Source: Levilactobacillus hammesii DSM 16381 (GTDB taxonomy: Bacteria > Bacillota > Bacilli > Lactobacillales > Lactobacillaceae). From it: a stretch of DNA of 64,000 nt. Of the stretch, positions 28,579 through 37,990 are shown piece by piece. The notes beneath the pieces were generated by a model. The model saw only the letters and a list, made by a program, of their open reading frames with translations. It was not told the origin of the DNA and ran no database searches. Made by a program: the position numbers and the translations under genes. The DNA lies in NCBI RefSeq assembly GCF_001434395.1, contig NZ_AZFS01000044.1, positions 1-64,000 on the forward strand. Direction: 5' to 3'. Position 1 is the stretch's first letter. Every line of letters starts with the position of its first letter.

Positions 28579-28642
28579 AAAAATCCCCATAGAATGGCAG
28601 CAGTGGTTTTGTAACCAACCTGGTCATTCTATGGGGATTTTT
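28579..28642. terminator. Strong bidirectional terminator
   Basis: A perfect 18-bp stem (AAAAATCCCCATAGAATG and its complement at 28625-28642) with a 28-nt loop. It ends the mevalonate operon on the minus strand and the structured region on the plus strand. Confidence 0.9.
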
Positions 28643-28668
28643 CTAGTTTTTGTAAGGGGCAAAAAGCG

Positions 28669-29709
28669 TTACTTCGTGAACCCCCGTTGGCGACAATAAC
28701 TTTCTAATTCGGGGGACAAAAGCAGTTGTTTTTCCCGTAGTGCCGCCAAATTGGGGGCACCAAGTAAGGTCATAATGGTTTTGAGTCCGGTCTGCCAGTC
28801 CAATAGGCGTTGCGTGGTTGTGGCTTCGTCGGTTTTGATCAAACTGTGGAGAATTTGACCAGCGCTGCCAACCACGGATGCGCCCAGAGCTAGGGCCTTT
28901 GCCGCATCCAGTGGCTGACGAACACCACCGGTGGCAATGACGGTCAGAGCCGGGACTTGTTGGGACTCGAACAGGGACTCAACGGTCGATTGGCCCCAGC
29001 CAGCCAGGTACGTCAGCTCTTTTTCAGGTCGCCGGAAATTTTCAATCTGTGCGAAATTCGTGCCACCACGGCCGCCCAAATCCACATACTGAACGCCAAC
29101 ATTTGCTAGTTGCGTCAGTGTCTCGTGGGCCATGCCAAAACCAACCTCCTTGACGATAACGGGAACGTCGAGCGCCGCCACAATCTCGCCAATGTCATCT
29201 CGCCAGTGAAAATCGCGATCGCCTTCGGGCATGACCAATTCCTGCGCTGCATTGACGTGAATCTCCAGGGCATCGGCGGCCAGCATCTCGACGGCTGCTC
29301 GCGCTTGTGCCACCGAGTGGCCGGCGCCAATGTTAGCGAAGACCAGGCCGTCGGGATTGTTTTCCCGAAGAACGGTAAAGGTCGCCGCTGCACTGGCATC
29401 CTTGAGCGCAATACTTTGTGAACCACTGGCGACCGGCATCCCCGTGGCCGCCGCAATGCGGCCCAGCATGGCGTTTACCTTGCCTGTGCGGGGACTGCCC
29501 CCAGTCATGGCCTCGATCATCAGGGGAACGGGTAACGCGAGCGGTCCCAACTGTGAGCTGAGATCGACATCGGTGTAAGTCATTTCGGGTAAACTTTGGT
29601 GGATAAAGCGCAATTGGTCAAACTGACTGGTTGTCGTGGGTTGATAGAATTTTTCAGCCAACGAGAGGTGTTCATCCTTCCGATGGGCGTGGCGTGAGAG
29701 TTGTGCCAT
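28669..29709 (-). CDS. fni: Type 2 isopentenyl-diphosphate delta-isomerase
   Basis: FMN- and NADPH-dependent enzyme that interconverts IPP and DMAPP; 346 aa. Motifs: [12 protein letters not shown] near the N-terminus, [55 protein letters not shown] and [19 protein letters not shown] (FMN phosphate site). ATG 29709 is chosen because AAGGAG is 7 nt upstream; the in-frame TTG at 29727 includes that ribosome site. Last gene of the mevalonate operon. Confidence 0.94.
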   Translation of the reverse strand: MAQLSRHAHRKDEHLSLAEKFYQPTTTSQFDQLRFIHQSLPEMTYTDVDLSSQLGPLALPVPLMIEAMTGGSPRTGKVNAMLGRIAAATGMPVASGSQSIALKDASAAATFTVLRENNPDGLVFANIGAGHSVAQARAAVEMLAADALEIHVNAAQELVMPEGDRDFHWRDDIGEIVAALDVPVIVKEVGFGMAHETLTQLANVGVQYVDLGGRGGTNFAQIENFRRPEKELTYLAGWGQSTVESLFESQQVPALTVIATGGVRQPLDAAKALALGASVVGSAGQILHSLIKTDEATTTQRLLDWQTGLKTIMTLLGAPNLAALREKQLLLSPELESYCRQRGFTK

Positions 29710-29719
29710 AGCGGTCTCC

Positions 29720-30793
29720 TTATTCAATCACGTGATGGACGTTCAACTTTAAAGGCTCAATGCCGCGGTGTTCCCATTCTTTCAACAGGCTAGCGAGATC
29801 CTTGGCGGCGTTGATGATGACGATACCACAGTCACCACCACCAGCACCGGAGGATTTCGCGGCACCACCGATATGAACGGCAATGTCACACATGGTCTTA
29901 AGTAGCTTGGTCTCAATGGTGACGTGGCTTAAGCCGGCCAATTGATTGAGCAGCTGGCGATTAATGCCGATCTCGGTCTGAATGGCCTCTAAATCTTGGG
30001 CGTGGAACCCGGCGATCATCCGCTGCAGGCACGCCTTGCTTTCCCGCAGGAAGGTGTGGTAGTCGTCGCGTCGGGTTGCCTTAAATAGGGCCACCTTGTC
30101 GACCAGGTGAGAGGTGGAGGCCGGTGTTCCGGTCCAGCCGATCATCAGACGGAGAGATTCGGGTGGCGTCAAAAGTTCAATCTGTAAGCCAGGCCAGTCC
30201 ATTGTTAAGAGGTCAGTCAGGCTGATCTCTCGGCGTGCGGACGCCAGCCAGTCGCGATCAAACGCCTGGTAAGCGATCCAACCACCGTAAACGGAGGCGG
30301 CAATGTCGCCGAGTGACCCGTTACCCTGTACATCGAGGTGGGCAATAGCGGCCAATTTGAAAAGGCGATCCTTGGGCATATCAATGTCATAGAATTGGCA
30401 AAGGGCCTTGACGGTTGCTACGGTGACGGCGGCGGAAGAACCGAGGCCATACTTCTTGCCATCGGCGCTATCCAGGTCACTGTTCACGTTGAGGTGATAG
30501 ATGGCCAGGGGCTTGCCCAGTGACTGCGCGTACTGCTCGGTCAGGCGAATGGCGGATAAGATATAGTGAAAGGGATTATCCCGATTGTCAAAAACGAGCT
30601 CGGTTCCCTGGCGTTGCCAGTAAAGGGAGTTCTCTTGGTATTGTTTGGAGGCGATCCGGCCATAGTCGTGGCTCGGTGCGATGGTCACGGTGACGAACTG
30701 GTTTAAGGCAACGATAATTGCCGGATATCCCGGTTCAACCACGGCGTATTCGCCAGCAATATAGAGTTTTCCGGGTGCTTGCGCGGAAATCAA
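29720..30793 (-). CDS. mvaK2: Phosphomevalonate kinase
   Basis: GHMP kinase that makes mevalonate 5-diphosphate, 357 aa. ATP-site motif [17 protein letters not shown] (near residue 115), N-terminal [20 protein letters not shown], and C-terminal [17 protein letters not shown] start at 30793 with AGGGACC upstream, 84 nt after mvaD. Third gene of the operon. Confidence 0.93.
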   Translation of the reverse strand: MISAQAPGKLYIAGEYAVVEPGYPAIIVALNQFVTVTIAPSHDYGRIASKQYQENSLYWQRQGTELVFDNRDNPFHYILSAIRLTEQYAQSLGKPLAIYHLNVNSDLDSADGKKYGLGSSAAVTVATVKALCQFYDIDMPKDRLFKLAAIAHLDVQGNGSLGDIAASVYGGWIAYQAFDRDWLASARREISLTDLLTMDWPGLQIELLTPPESLRLMIGWTGTPASTSHLVDKVALFKATRRDDYHTFLRESKACLQRMIAGFHAQDLEAIQTEIGINRQLLNQLAGLSHVTIETKLLKTMCDIAVHIGGAAKSSGAGGGDCGIVIINAAKDLASLLKEWEHRGIEPLKLNVHHVIE

Positions 30794-30877
30794 AAAATCA
30801 GGTCCCTTCTGTAACGATAAATGTTTTTTAGTGATGTTAGCGTGTTAGTGTTTTGAAAGAGGCGGTTGCTCGCCAAT

Positions 30878-31861
30878 TCAGGCCTCGTCCAGGAATTGAA
30901 TCCCCGGTCCGGGGTGCGCCACGATGACGTTGTCGCCGCCAAACTGTTGGCTGAAACGTTTCGTGATCGCGGCAATGTCGCTGTTTTGGCAGAAAATCTT
31001 CAGGTTAGGACCGGCGTCCAGCGTGTAGTAACATTCTACGCCAGCCGCGCGGAGTTCCTTGACCGTCTGCATGGCCGCCAGGGTGTCACCGTTGAAATAA
31101 CTATAGGGTGGCCAGGCGCTCAGTGTCAGAGCGTGCATCCGCATGGCGTTGGATTCCAGCGTTTCGCCTACTGTCGTAAAGTCTTGTGCGAGAATGGCGG
31201 GCTTGATGGCGGCCAAATCATCGGCCACAATCTGTTGCCACGCCGGATAAAATGGGGACGTGTTGACGCTACTCTGCATCCCTTGGCGTGAACTGATTTT
31301 TTTATGGTGGGGGTCAAGAACCAGTGCCACTACAGCAATGGGCCACTCCACCTTTTCAACCAGGGGTACGCCGTACGAGCTGAGATCATCGTGGCCCGCG
31401 TGCCATTCGACAAAGCCACCAAAGATAGATCGCGTGGCTGAACCCGATCCGCGCCGGGCCAGTCGTGAAAGCGCCGTGCGGTCAAGTGTTAGTCCGGCCG
31501 CCTGGCTCGCCGCACCAGCCAGCGCCGCAAAAGCGGAGGCTGAAGAGGCCAGGCCAGCTGCGGTTGGCACGTGATTGACGGAAGTTACTCGCGCAAAAGA
31601 GGCCCGCGAAGACTGCTGGCGCACCAGGTTTAAGAAGTTATGTACTTTAGTCGCCCGTTGTGCTGAGAGGCGCTCGCCATTGACGATAACGTCATCGGCG
31701 GTGAGACCCTCATCGAACGTGACGGTCGTATCCGTATAAAATTGATCCAATGTGAGGGATAAACTACCCGTTTGGGGGATAATCAGGTCAGTATCGGCCT
31801 TGCCCCAGTATTTGACGAGCGCAATGTTGGTATGTGCTCTTGCAGTTGCCGTTGCGGTCAT
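30878..31861 (-). CDS. mvaD: Diphosphomevalonate decarboxylase
   Basis: Makes isopentenyl diphosphate with ATP use and loss of CO2, 327 aa. Motifs: ARAHTNIALVKYWGKAD, TAAGLASSASAFAALAGA (phosphate loop), RRGSGSATRSIFGGFVEW and YTLDAGPNLKIFC (catalytic Asp). The ATG overlaps the stop of mvk by 4 nt (ATGA), a sign of coupled translation. Confidence 0.95.
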   Translation of the reverse strand: MTATATARAHTNIALVKYWGKADTDLIIPQTGSLSLTLDQFYTDTTVTFDEGLTADDVIVNGERLSAQRATKVHNFLNLVRQQSSRASFARVTSVNHVPTAAGLASSASAFAALAGAASQAAGLTLDRTALSRLARRGSGSATRSIFGGFVEWHAGHDDLSSYGVPLVEKVEWPIAVVALVLDPHHKKISSRQGMQSSVNTSPFYPAWQQIVADDLAAIKPAILAQDFTTVGETLESNAMRMHALTLSAWPPYSYFNGDTLAAMQTVKELRAAGVECYYTLDAGPNLKIFCQNSDIAAITKRFSQQFGGDNVIVAHPGPGIQFLDEA

Positions 31862-32805
31862 TGGTGTTCCTCCTCTAAGTTAAAGGCTTCGATCCACGTT
31901 GCCGTGGCGCCAGCCGTCACTAAGCTTTCCTTAACCCGTTGTGTGGTTGCTAAATCGGGACACAGGGCAATCAGGCAACCGCCCATACCGCCACCGGTTA
32001 ATTTGGCGCCCAGGGCACCATTAGTCGTGGCAACCTGTGTCAGGTGATCCAACTCGGGGGAGCTGACGCCCAGACCGTGCAATTGGTCTTGCGCCGCGCT
32101 CATGATGGTGCCTAAGTGAGCCAAATCGGGCTTGGCCAGTGCCACTCGGGCGTCGGCACTTAGCTGGCCGAGTGTCTGAATCTGTTGTTCAGTTTCAACC
32201 GGCAAGGCCGTTTTACGCCGTGCCACGGCCGCGACCGCCTTGCCGGTCTGGCCCTTAATGCCACTGTCGGCGATAACCAGGTAACCTTGTAAGGCGAAGG
32301 GAATCTGCGTCGTTTCCTGGTGGGGAACGAACCAGATGGGCACATCGGAGCTTACGGTTGCGGCGTCGATGCCACTGGGGTTACCGTGCGTAATCTTTTC
32401 CGCGATTGCCGCGTTAGTCAGTAAAAGATCCCGGTTCAATGGCCGGTCAAAAAAAGCATACATTGCCCGTGTGATGGCCACCGCAACGGCGGCTGAGGAC
32501 CCCATTCCCCGTTCGGCGGGTAAGTCACTGGTAATCGTCATGTCGAAGGGGGTCTCGTGACCATCGAAGCGGGTGAGGAGCGTATCGATCAACGCGGCAA
32601 CACCCGCGAGGTTTTGTCCCAACTGCGCGATGGGCCCGTCAAAGTAGCGACTGCTAAGGTGCTGGCCGTGGCTTGCCGTGCGCATGGTCACGTTGGTTGT
32701 GACCGAAGGCAAAGGTAAGGCGATAGCCGGTTGACCATACACCACGCTGTGATCGCCGATGAGAATGATTTTGGCGTTGCTTTGTCCGCTTACCGTGCTA
32801 CCCAA
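31858..32805 (-). CDS. mvk: Mevalonate kinase
   Basis: First step of the lower mevalonate pathway, 315 aa. GHMP motifs: SNAKIILIGDHSVVYGQPAIALPLP (start), ERGMGSSAAVAVAITRA (phosphate loop) and KLTGGGMGGCLIALCP. The start is uncertain: TTG 32805 is the only in-frame choice and has a poor ribosome site. In another frame GTG AGC GAG CAA (MSEQTWVAR, then stop) begins 14 nt upstream, which suggests a lost base in the first codons. The core enzyme is intact. Confidence 0.9.
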   Translation of the reverse strand: MGSTVSGQSNAKIILIGDHSVVYGQPAIALPLPSVTTNVTMRTASHGQHLSSRYFDGPIAQLGQNLAGVAALIDTLLTRFDGHETPFDMTITSDLPAERGMGSSAAVAVAITRAMYAFFDRPLNRDLLLTNAAIAEKITHGNPSGIDAATVSSDVPIWFVPHQETTQIPFALQGYLVIADSGIKGQTGKAVAAVARRKTALPVETEQQIQTLGQLSADARVALAKPDLAHLGTIMSAAQDQLHGLGVSSPELDHLTQVATTNGALGAKLTGGGMGGCLIALCPDLATTQRVKESLVTAGATATWIEAFNLEEEHQ

Positions 32806-32916
32806 GTTTGCTCGCTCACTTTCTACATTAAATTTCCTACCAGAATATCATACTCTACTGACTCCCATTGCGCTAGTTTTGCCAACGAAAATCCGCAATT
32901 CTACGAAAAATTAACC

Positions 32917-32930
32917 CTTTCTATAGAAAG
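32917..32930. promoter_or_regulatory. 14-bp palindrome upstream of mvk
   Basis: CTTTCTATAGAAAG is perfectly palindromic and lies about 110 bp before the mevalonate operon. A possible operator; no known consensus matched. Confidence 0.3.
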
Positions 32931-32944
32931 TTTTCCGCCAAAAC

Positions 32945-33120
32945 AGGTGTAAAGCTAGGTGTAAACGTTCCCCATGGCAGTGGTGAGAGGTGTTGCTGGT
33001 CACCAAGCGCGGGAAGTCTCGCACTGAAAGAACCGGATGGCGTCGGTGGACTGAGACCCATGGTGTGGCTGGACGTGGCCTGAATTTAGGGGCAACCGGG
33101 AGCCTGCCTGGGTTCAGACT
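32945..33120. other. Gene-free divergent gap with hairpins
   Basis: The 440-bp gap between mvk and dinG has no supported gene. It holds a tandem AGGTGTAAA (32945 and 32957), TGGTGA/TCACCA (32981-33005), and CTGA-ACCCA-GG pairing with CC-TGGGT-TCAG (33051-33117). Function unknown. Confidence 0.35.
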
Positions 33121-33247
33121 ATCGCGGTGAAACGTGTGTGCCAGTCAACCGCCGTTTTCCACACGCTTTGTGGTAGCGCAGGCCGCTCAAGTGGTGTATC
33201 ATAGTGCCAGTTATTAACGCAATCGTGCAGAAATTGGTGAGCATATT

Positions 33248-36091
33248 ATGGATAAAGACACGGTTTATGCGGTGGTTGATATTGAGACTACCGGAACCAG
33301 TGTGACAGATGGCGACCGCATTATCCAGATCGGGTGCGTCTTCGTCCAGCACAACAAGATTATTAATCACTTTGAGACCGACGTGAATCCACTGCGGGAG
33401 ATTCCTGCGGGGATTTCACGGCTGACGGGGATCACGAACAAACGGGTTCGTCACGCACCACTCTTTGATGACGTGGCCGCGACGTTATACAGTCAGTTGA
33501 CCAATACGGTCTTCGTGGCTCACAACGTGAACTTTGATTTACCCTTTATTAACGCAGAATTTGCGCGAGTCGGTTATCCGGAATTGACCATTGAAGGTTT
33601 GGATACGGTGTCCCTGAGCCAGATTCTGTTACCCACGGCCGCTAGTTTTCGACTACGCGACCTCAGTAGCCTGTTTAACATTGAACACGACAGTCCACAC
33701 TCTGCGGATAGTGATGCAAGTGCCACGGCGGAGTTGTTTATCTTCTTGTTCCGCCGGTTACGGGCACTGCCATTGGTGACGCTTCAGCAAATGATTGACT
33801 TGCATCCCGAGCTACCGCTGCAAACGGCGGCACTTTTTGACGTGGCCTTACGGTTGAACACCGAACAGCCACGCAAGCTACCGGACTACCTGTACGTTAA
33901 GAATGGTCTCGCCTTGCGCCGTGCCACGGCATTGCCGGCCACCACGCTGGCTGAGCCGTCCAAGTATCCCAAGACGAAGAAACAGAAACAAAAGCTGATG
34001 CCGGATAACCTGGAATGGCGACCGGAACAAGCTAAGATGATGAATTATATTTATAACAACTATGCGGCGAGCGATCAGCATCCCGTCAAACAGATGATTG
34101 TCGAAGCCCCAACCGGGATCGGGAAGAGTCTCGGCTACCTGTTGCCCATGGCCTACCTTAACCAGCAGGGCCACGCTGTCGTGATTAGTACGGCCACCAC
34201 GCTGTTACAGGAGCAGTTGTTGGATCAGACGTTACCGCTGTTGAATCAGATCGTCCCGTTCCAGATCAACGCCGTCTTAGTGAAGGGCAGTCGGCATTAC
34301 CTCGACTTGCAGAAGTTTGCGGCGACCTTAAAGGTAGCTGAAAGTTCTAAGCAAACGCAGTTACTCAAGCTGCGGCTATTGGTGTGGTTAACGATGACCA
34401 CAACCGGTGATCTCGATGAGCTGCATTTGGCCACTTACCGGGCGCCGTACTTCCAAGAGGTCGTGCATGAGGGCTCGACGCAAGCGGATAACCCGTTCTA
34501 CGACGATGACTTCTTACGGCGGCGTGACCAACGCATGACCCAAGCCCAAGTCATTATCGTGAACCATGCTTACCTGAGCGAACACGCGCAGGATCTTGGC
34601 GAACGTTTGGATCGGCCATACCTGGTAATTGATGAGGCTCAGCATTTAGCAGAGAGTACCTTACGTCAGCGACGGACGCAGATTAAGTTCGCCCACCTGA
34701 CGAATGCGCTCCATCACATTCAGCGGGATATCAATCGCGAGATGGGGCCGAGCTTACTGGGCCTGTTTGTGGGTGATACCCAAGCCACCAACACGTTACA
34801 TCGGATGGTGCGCTTAAGCGAGGAATTGGAGACCACGTTGGATCAAGTGGTCAATCAACTTTTCTTGGCCTTCTTGGCGCGTCAACGGGGGAATAATCAG
34901 AATCAAACCATTGAAAAATTAATTCCGACTGAGGAACTCGATGCGCTACGGCCGCAGACGGACCCCTTGGTTGCGACCATCGTTAGCGATACCACGTCAT
35001 TACTGGCAGAACTGGGGGCCTTGCGGCAAAGCTTCGATCAGCAGCAGGCCCGGTTCTCGGCTTCGGAGCAACATTTATTCGCGCAAGTCGATACGCGAAT
35101 CCATCAGTTTGACGATGAGGTTTCACAGTTGCAAGATATCTTTGCTCAGGTCACGAAGACTCATACGGCCAGCTTGTTCTGGGTGACGATCAACCATGTC
35201 GGCGACCGTAACAGTCTGCAATTTGCCAGTGGCTTGTTGGCCACCGAAGGGTTCTTACGCCGGCAGATCTATACGCATTTTCAGCCCGTACTATTGACTG
35301 GGGCCACGCTCTTTTCTTCCGGACGCTCACAGTACGTTCTCGATCAGTTTGACTTAGATCGCGACGAGACGGTGACACACCGGATGCGCTCGAGTTTTGA
35401 CTACGCCCAGCAAGCGGAACTGTTGATCGCGGACTCTGGTCCGGAACTCAACCGGGTGACACCAGCCGATTATGTGGTGTACCTGACGGCGGCCATTACG
35501 CAGATTGCGGGCGCCGTGGACAAGCAGACCCTGATTCTCTTTAATTCGCTGAGCGTGATTGAACAGGTCTATCAGCAATTGGTGACGCAACCGGAATTCG
35601 CGCAGCGGGAGATCTTTGCACAGGGCATTAGCGGCAGTCGTGAACGCATCGCTAAACGCTTTGCAACCAGTCATGGCGCCATCTTGTTAGGCGCAGCTAG
35701 TTTCTGGGAGGGCATCGATCTGCCAGCGGAACAGCTAGAATTACTGATTGTGACCCGATTGCCATTCGATTCGCCCGACCGCGTCTTTGTGAAGGCCGAC
35801 TATGCACGTCTAGAGGCTGCCGGCAAGAATCCATTCTACAATGCGGCACTCCCCGCAGCGACGTTGAAGCTACGACAGGGGGTTGGCCGGCTGATTCGGA
35901 CGCCGACAGATCATGGGGCCATTGTGATCCTGGATCAACGGCTGATTGAACGGCACTACGGTCAGAGTATCCTGAGAGCCTTGCCAGCCGATCTGCCCCG
36001 AACGACGGGCGATGTGACGGCGATTTCCCAAGGTTTAGTTAATTTTTTCGAAAAAAAGCCGGACCAGTCCGTGACGCCACCCGAAGTTTGA
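33248..36091 (+). CDS. dinG: DinG-family exonuclease/helicase
   Basis: 947 aa. Residues about 1-170 are a DEDD 3'-5' exonuclease (VVDIETTGTS, AHNVNFDLPFINAEF, SADSDASATAEL) of the DnaQ type; residues about 250-930 are an XPD/DinG superfamily 2 helicase with Walker A APTGIGKSLGY, DEAQ box VIDEAQHL and motif VI QGVGRLIRT. I do not see the four-Cys iron-sulfur cluster of E. coli DinG, as is usual for the firmicute exonuclease-fused form. It leads the ypmB-aspB gene group. Confidence 0.93.
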   Translation: MDKDTVYAVVDIETTGTSVTDGDRIIQIGCVFVQHNKIINHFETDVNPLREIPAGISRLTGITNKRVRHAPLFDDVAATLYSQLTNTVFVAHNVNFDLPFINAEFARVGYPELTIEGLDTVSLSQILLPTAASFRLRDLSSLFNIEHDSPHSADSDASATAELFIFLFRRLRALPLVTLQQMIDLHPELPLQTAALFDVALRLNTEQPRKLPDYLYVKNGLALRRATALPATTLAEPSKYPKTKKQKQKLMPDNLEWRPEQAKMMNYIYNNYAASDQHPVKQMIVEAPTGIGKSLGYLLPMAYLNQQGHAVVISTATTLLQEQLLDQTLPLLNQIVPFQINAVLVKGSRHYLDLQKFAATLKVAESSKQTQLLKLRLLVWLTMTTTGDLDELHLATYRAPYFQEVVHEGSTQADNPFYDDDFLRRRDQRMTQAQVIIVNHAYLSEHAQDLGERLDRPYLVIDEAQHLAESTLRQRRTQIKFAHLTNALHHIQRDINREMGPSLLGLFVGDTQATNTLHRMVRLSEELETTLDQVVNQLFLAFLARQRGNNQNQTIEKLIPTEELDALRPQTDPLVATIVSDTTSLLAELGALRQSFDQQQARFSASEQHLFAQVDTRIHQFDDEVSQLQDIFAQVTKTHTASLFWVTINHVGDRNSLQFASGLLATEGFLRRQIYTHFQPVLLTGATLFSSGRSQYVLDQFDLDRDETVTHRMRSSFDYAQQAELLIADSGPELNRVTPADYVVYLTAAITQIAGAVDKQTLILFNSLSVIEQVYQQLVTQPEFAQREIFAQGISGSRERIAKRFATSHGAILLGAASFWEGIDLPAEQLELLIVTRLPFDSPDRVFVKADYARLEAAGKNPFYNAALPAATLKLRQGVGRLIRTPTDHGAIVILDQRLIERHYGQSILRALPADLPRTTGDVTAISQGLVNFFEKKPDQSVTPPEV

Positions 36092-36140
36092 TATAATGAG
36101 AAAAGATTGAATTCTGACAAGGGAGTACGATGGAAAATTG

Positions 36141-36644
36141 ATGAGACAACAATATCAACGGCGCCAGCGACCACGGCATTGGGTATTACTCAGTGTATTG
36201 ATCGTGATCCTGGTACTGTTGCTGAGCGCGGGCTATGTGATTCGTAAGGCCACCAAGCCCCTCAGCCAAGACCAAACGCGGGCCGAAACGGTCGCTAAGA
36301 AGTCTGGCCATCTGACCAGCACCAGTGGGTTTTACTGGACGAATCTGGATACAACCTACTACACGGTGGCGGGGAAGAATAAGGCCAAGCAGGCCGTCTA
36401 CGCCATCGTGCCCAAGTCCGGGGATAACGTGACCGTTCTGAAGCAAAGCGACGGTCTGTCCCGAAATGCCGCCCTTCAAAAGGTCTGGAATCGGAATCCT
36501 AAGAAGGTGCTCTCCGCAGCACTGAGCATGTTTAATGGTAAGCCAGCTTGGCAGATTAGCTACTTAAATAAGAGCGGCAAATTGTGCTATCTGACGTATC
36601 AGTATAGTAACGGTAAAGTTTTACAACAAATCTCCAACATCTAA
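36141..36644 (+). CDS. YpmB-like membrane-anchored protein (DUF5590)
   Basis: About 167 aa: a basic N-terminus (MRQQYQRRQRPRHW), one membrane segment at about 14-36 and an extracytoplasmic domain that resembles DUF5590/YpmB. The order dinG-ypmB-aspB is conserved in lactobacilli. The start is unusual: ATG 36130 opens a three-codon frame (Met-Glu-Asn-stop) whose TGA overlaps ATG 36141, and the GGGAG site fits 36130 better. Reinitiation is possible. Confidence 0.8.
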   Translation: MRQQYQRRQRPRHWVLLSVLIVILVLLLSAGYVIRKATKPLSQDQTRAETVAKKSGHLTSTSGFYWTNLDTTYYTVAGKNKAKQAVYAIVPKSGDNVTVLKQSDGLSRNAALQKVWNRNPKKVLSAALSMFNGKPAWQISYLNKSGKLCYLTYQYSNGKVLQQISNI

Positions 36645-36661
36645 TCTAGGAGGCGGGTCAC

Positions 36662-37837
36662 ATGCAATTGTCAAAACGGGCCACAGCGGTCAGTCCCTCA
36701 GCCACGTTAGCTACCGGCCAACGGGCGCAGGCGTTACAAGCCCAGGGCATCGACGTGATTAATTTGAGCGTGGGTCAACCGGATTACGCCACACCACAGT
36801 CCATTAAGGATGCGGCAGTGACGGCCATTCAGGCTGATCAGGTCAACGGGTATACACCGACCGAGGGTGTTTTGACACTACGACAAGCCATCGCGGCAAA
36901 TCTTGCCACCTTGCATGCCGTACAGGTTGATCCGAGCCAAGTGGTGGTGACAACCGGTGCAAAGATGGCGTTATATGCGTTGTTCCAAGTTCTACTCGAT
37001 CCCGGCGATGCGGTCTTGCTACCGGCACCATACTGGGTCAGTTATAGTGAACAGGTCAAGCTGGCAGGCGGACAACCCATCGAGGTAGCCCCCACGGCGT
37101 CACTGAAGGTGACGCCGACACAGTTAGCCAGCGCTTTGACACCGGCGACCAAGGCAATTGTGTTGAATTCACCGCAAAACCCCAGTGGGACAACCTATAC
37201 GCGGACTGAACTGCAGGCCATTGGTGAATTTGCTGTGGTACACGACCTGATCGTGGTTGCCGATGAGATTTATGGGGAACTCCTCTACGATGACCCTCAG
37301 GCGGCTCCTTCAATGCTGGGAATTTCGCCAGCCATTGACGCGCACACGGTGTTAATCAATGGGGTTTCTAAGACCTATGCCATGACGGGATGGCGCATTG
37401 GTTATGCGGTGGCTAATCCCACGATTACCCAGGCGTTGAAGACGGTCCTGTCACACATGACGGGAAATCCCGCCGCGGTTAGTCAGGCGGCGGCAACGGC
37501 TGCCTTGACGGGGAGCCAGGCGTCGGTGGCGGAGATGAAGGCGGGCTTTAAGAAGCGTCGCGACGTGATCTATCCGCAGTTAGCCGCGTTGCCAGGGTTC
37601 CAGTTAACCAAGCCAGCGGGGGCGTTTTACTTCTTCCCCGATGTGACGGCAGCAATGGCCCTGAAGCACGTGCAAACGACCGGTGAATTTGTGGATCTCA
37701 TCTTAAATGAAGCCCACGTTGCAACGGTCACGGGTGAGGCCTTTGGGTTACCCGGGCACATTCGCTTGAGCTACGCGACGGATTTGGAGACGCTACAGCG
37801 GGCCGTTGATCGCCTGCAGGCCTTCATGGCTGAATAA
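36662..37837 (+). CDS. aspB: Aspartate aminotransferase (class I)
   Basis: PLP-dependent transaminase, 391 aa. N-terminal LSVGQPDYATPQ, NSPQNPSGTTYT, the DEIYGEL segment and the PLP-lysine motif INGVSKTYAMTGWRIGY (Lys near 238) define subgroup I-beta. Strong TAGGAGGCGG start. In many relatives asnS follows; here dnaD comes next after 150 bp. Confidence 0.93.
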   Translation: MQLSKRATAVSPSATLATGQRAQALQAQGIDVINLSVGQPDYATPQSIKDAAVTAIQADQVNGYTPTEGVLTLRQAIAANLATLHAVQVDPSQVVVTTGAKMALYALFQVLLDPGDAVLLPAPYWVSYSEQVKLAGGQPIEVAPTASLKVTPTQLASALTPATKAIVLNSPQNPSGTTYTRTELQAIGEFAVVHDLIVVADEIYGELLYDDPQAAPSMLGISPAIDAHTVLINGVSKTYAMTGWRIGYAVANPTITQALKTVLSHMTGNPAAVSQAAATAALTGSQASVAEMKAGFKKRRDVIYPQLAALPGFQLTKPAGAFYFFPDVTAAMALKHVQTTGEFVDLILNEAHVATVTGEAFGLPGHIRLSYATDLETLQRAVDRLQAFMAE

Positions 37838-37864
37838 AGAGTTAAAATGTGAGTTATTTTTGAT

Positions 37865-37903
37865 GAAACGATCGAGCTGCCACCGGGTGGGTTCGGTCGT
37901 TTC
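37865..37903 (+). terminator. Hairpin after aspB, weak terminator
   Basis: GAAACGA (37865-37871) pairs with TCGTTTC (37897-37903) with an inner CCACC/GGTGG. There is no proper T-tract. Confidence 0.4.
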
Positions 37904-37990
37904 TTAGCACGGCATGGTATTTTCGGATGTCGCGTTAACCTATCATGTCGGGTAGCACGAAACGTTAGTAGAAACAGGGGGAACCTTTGC

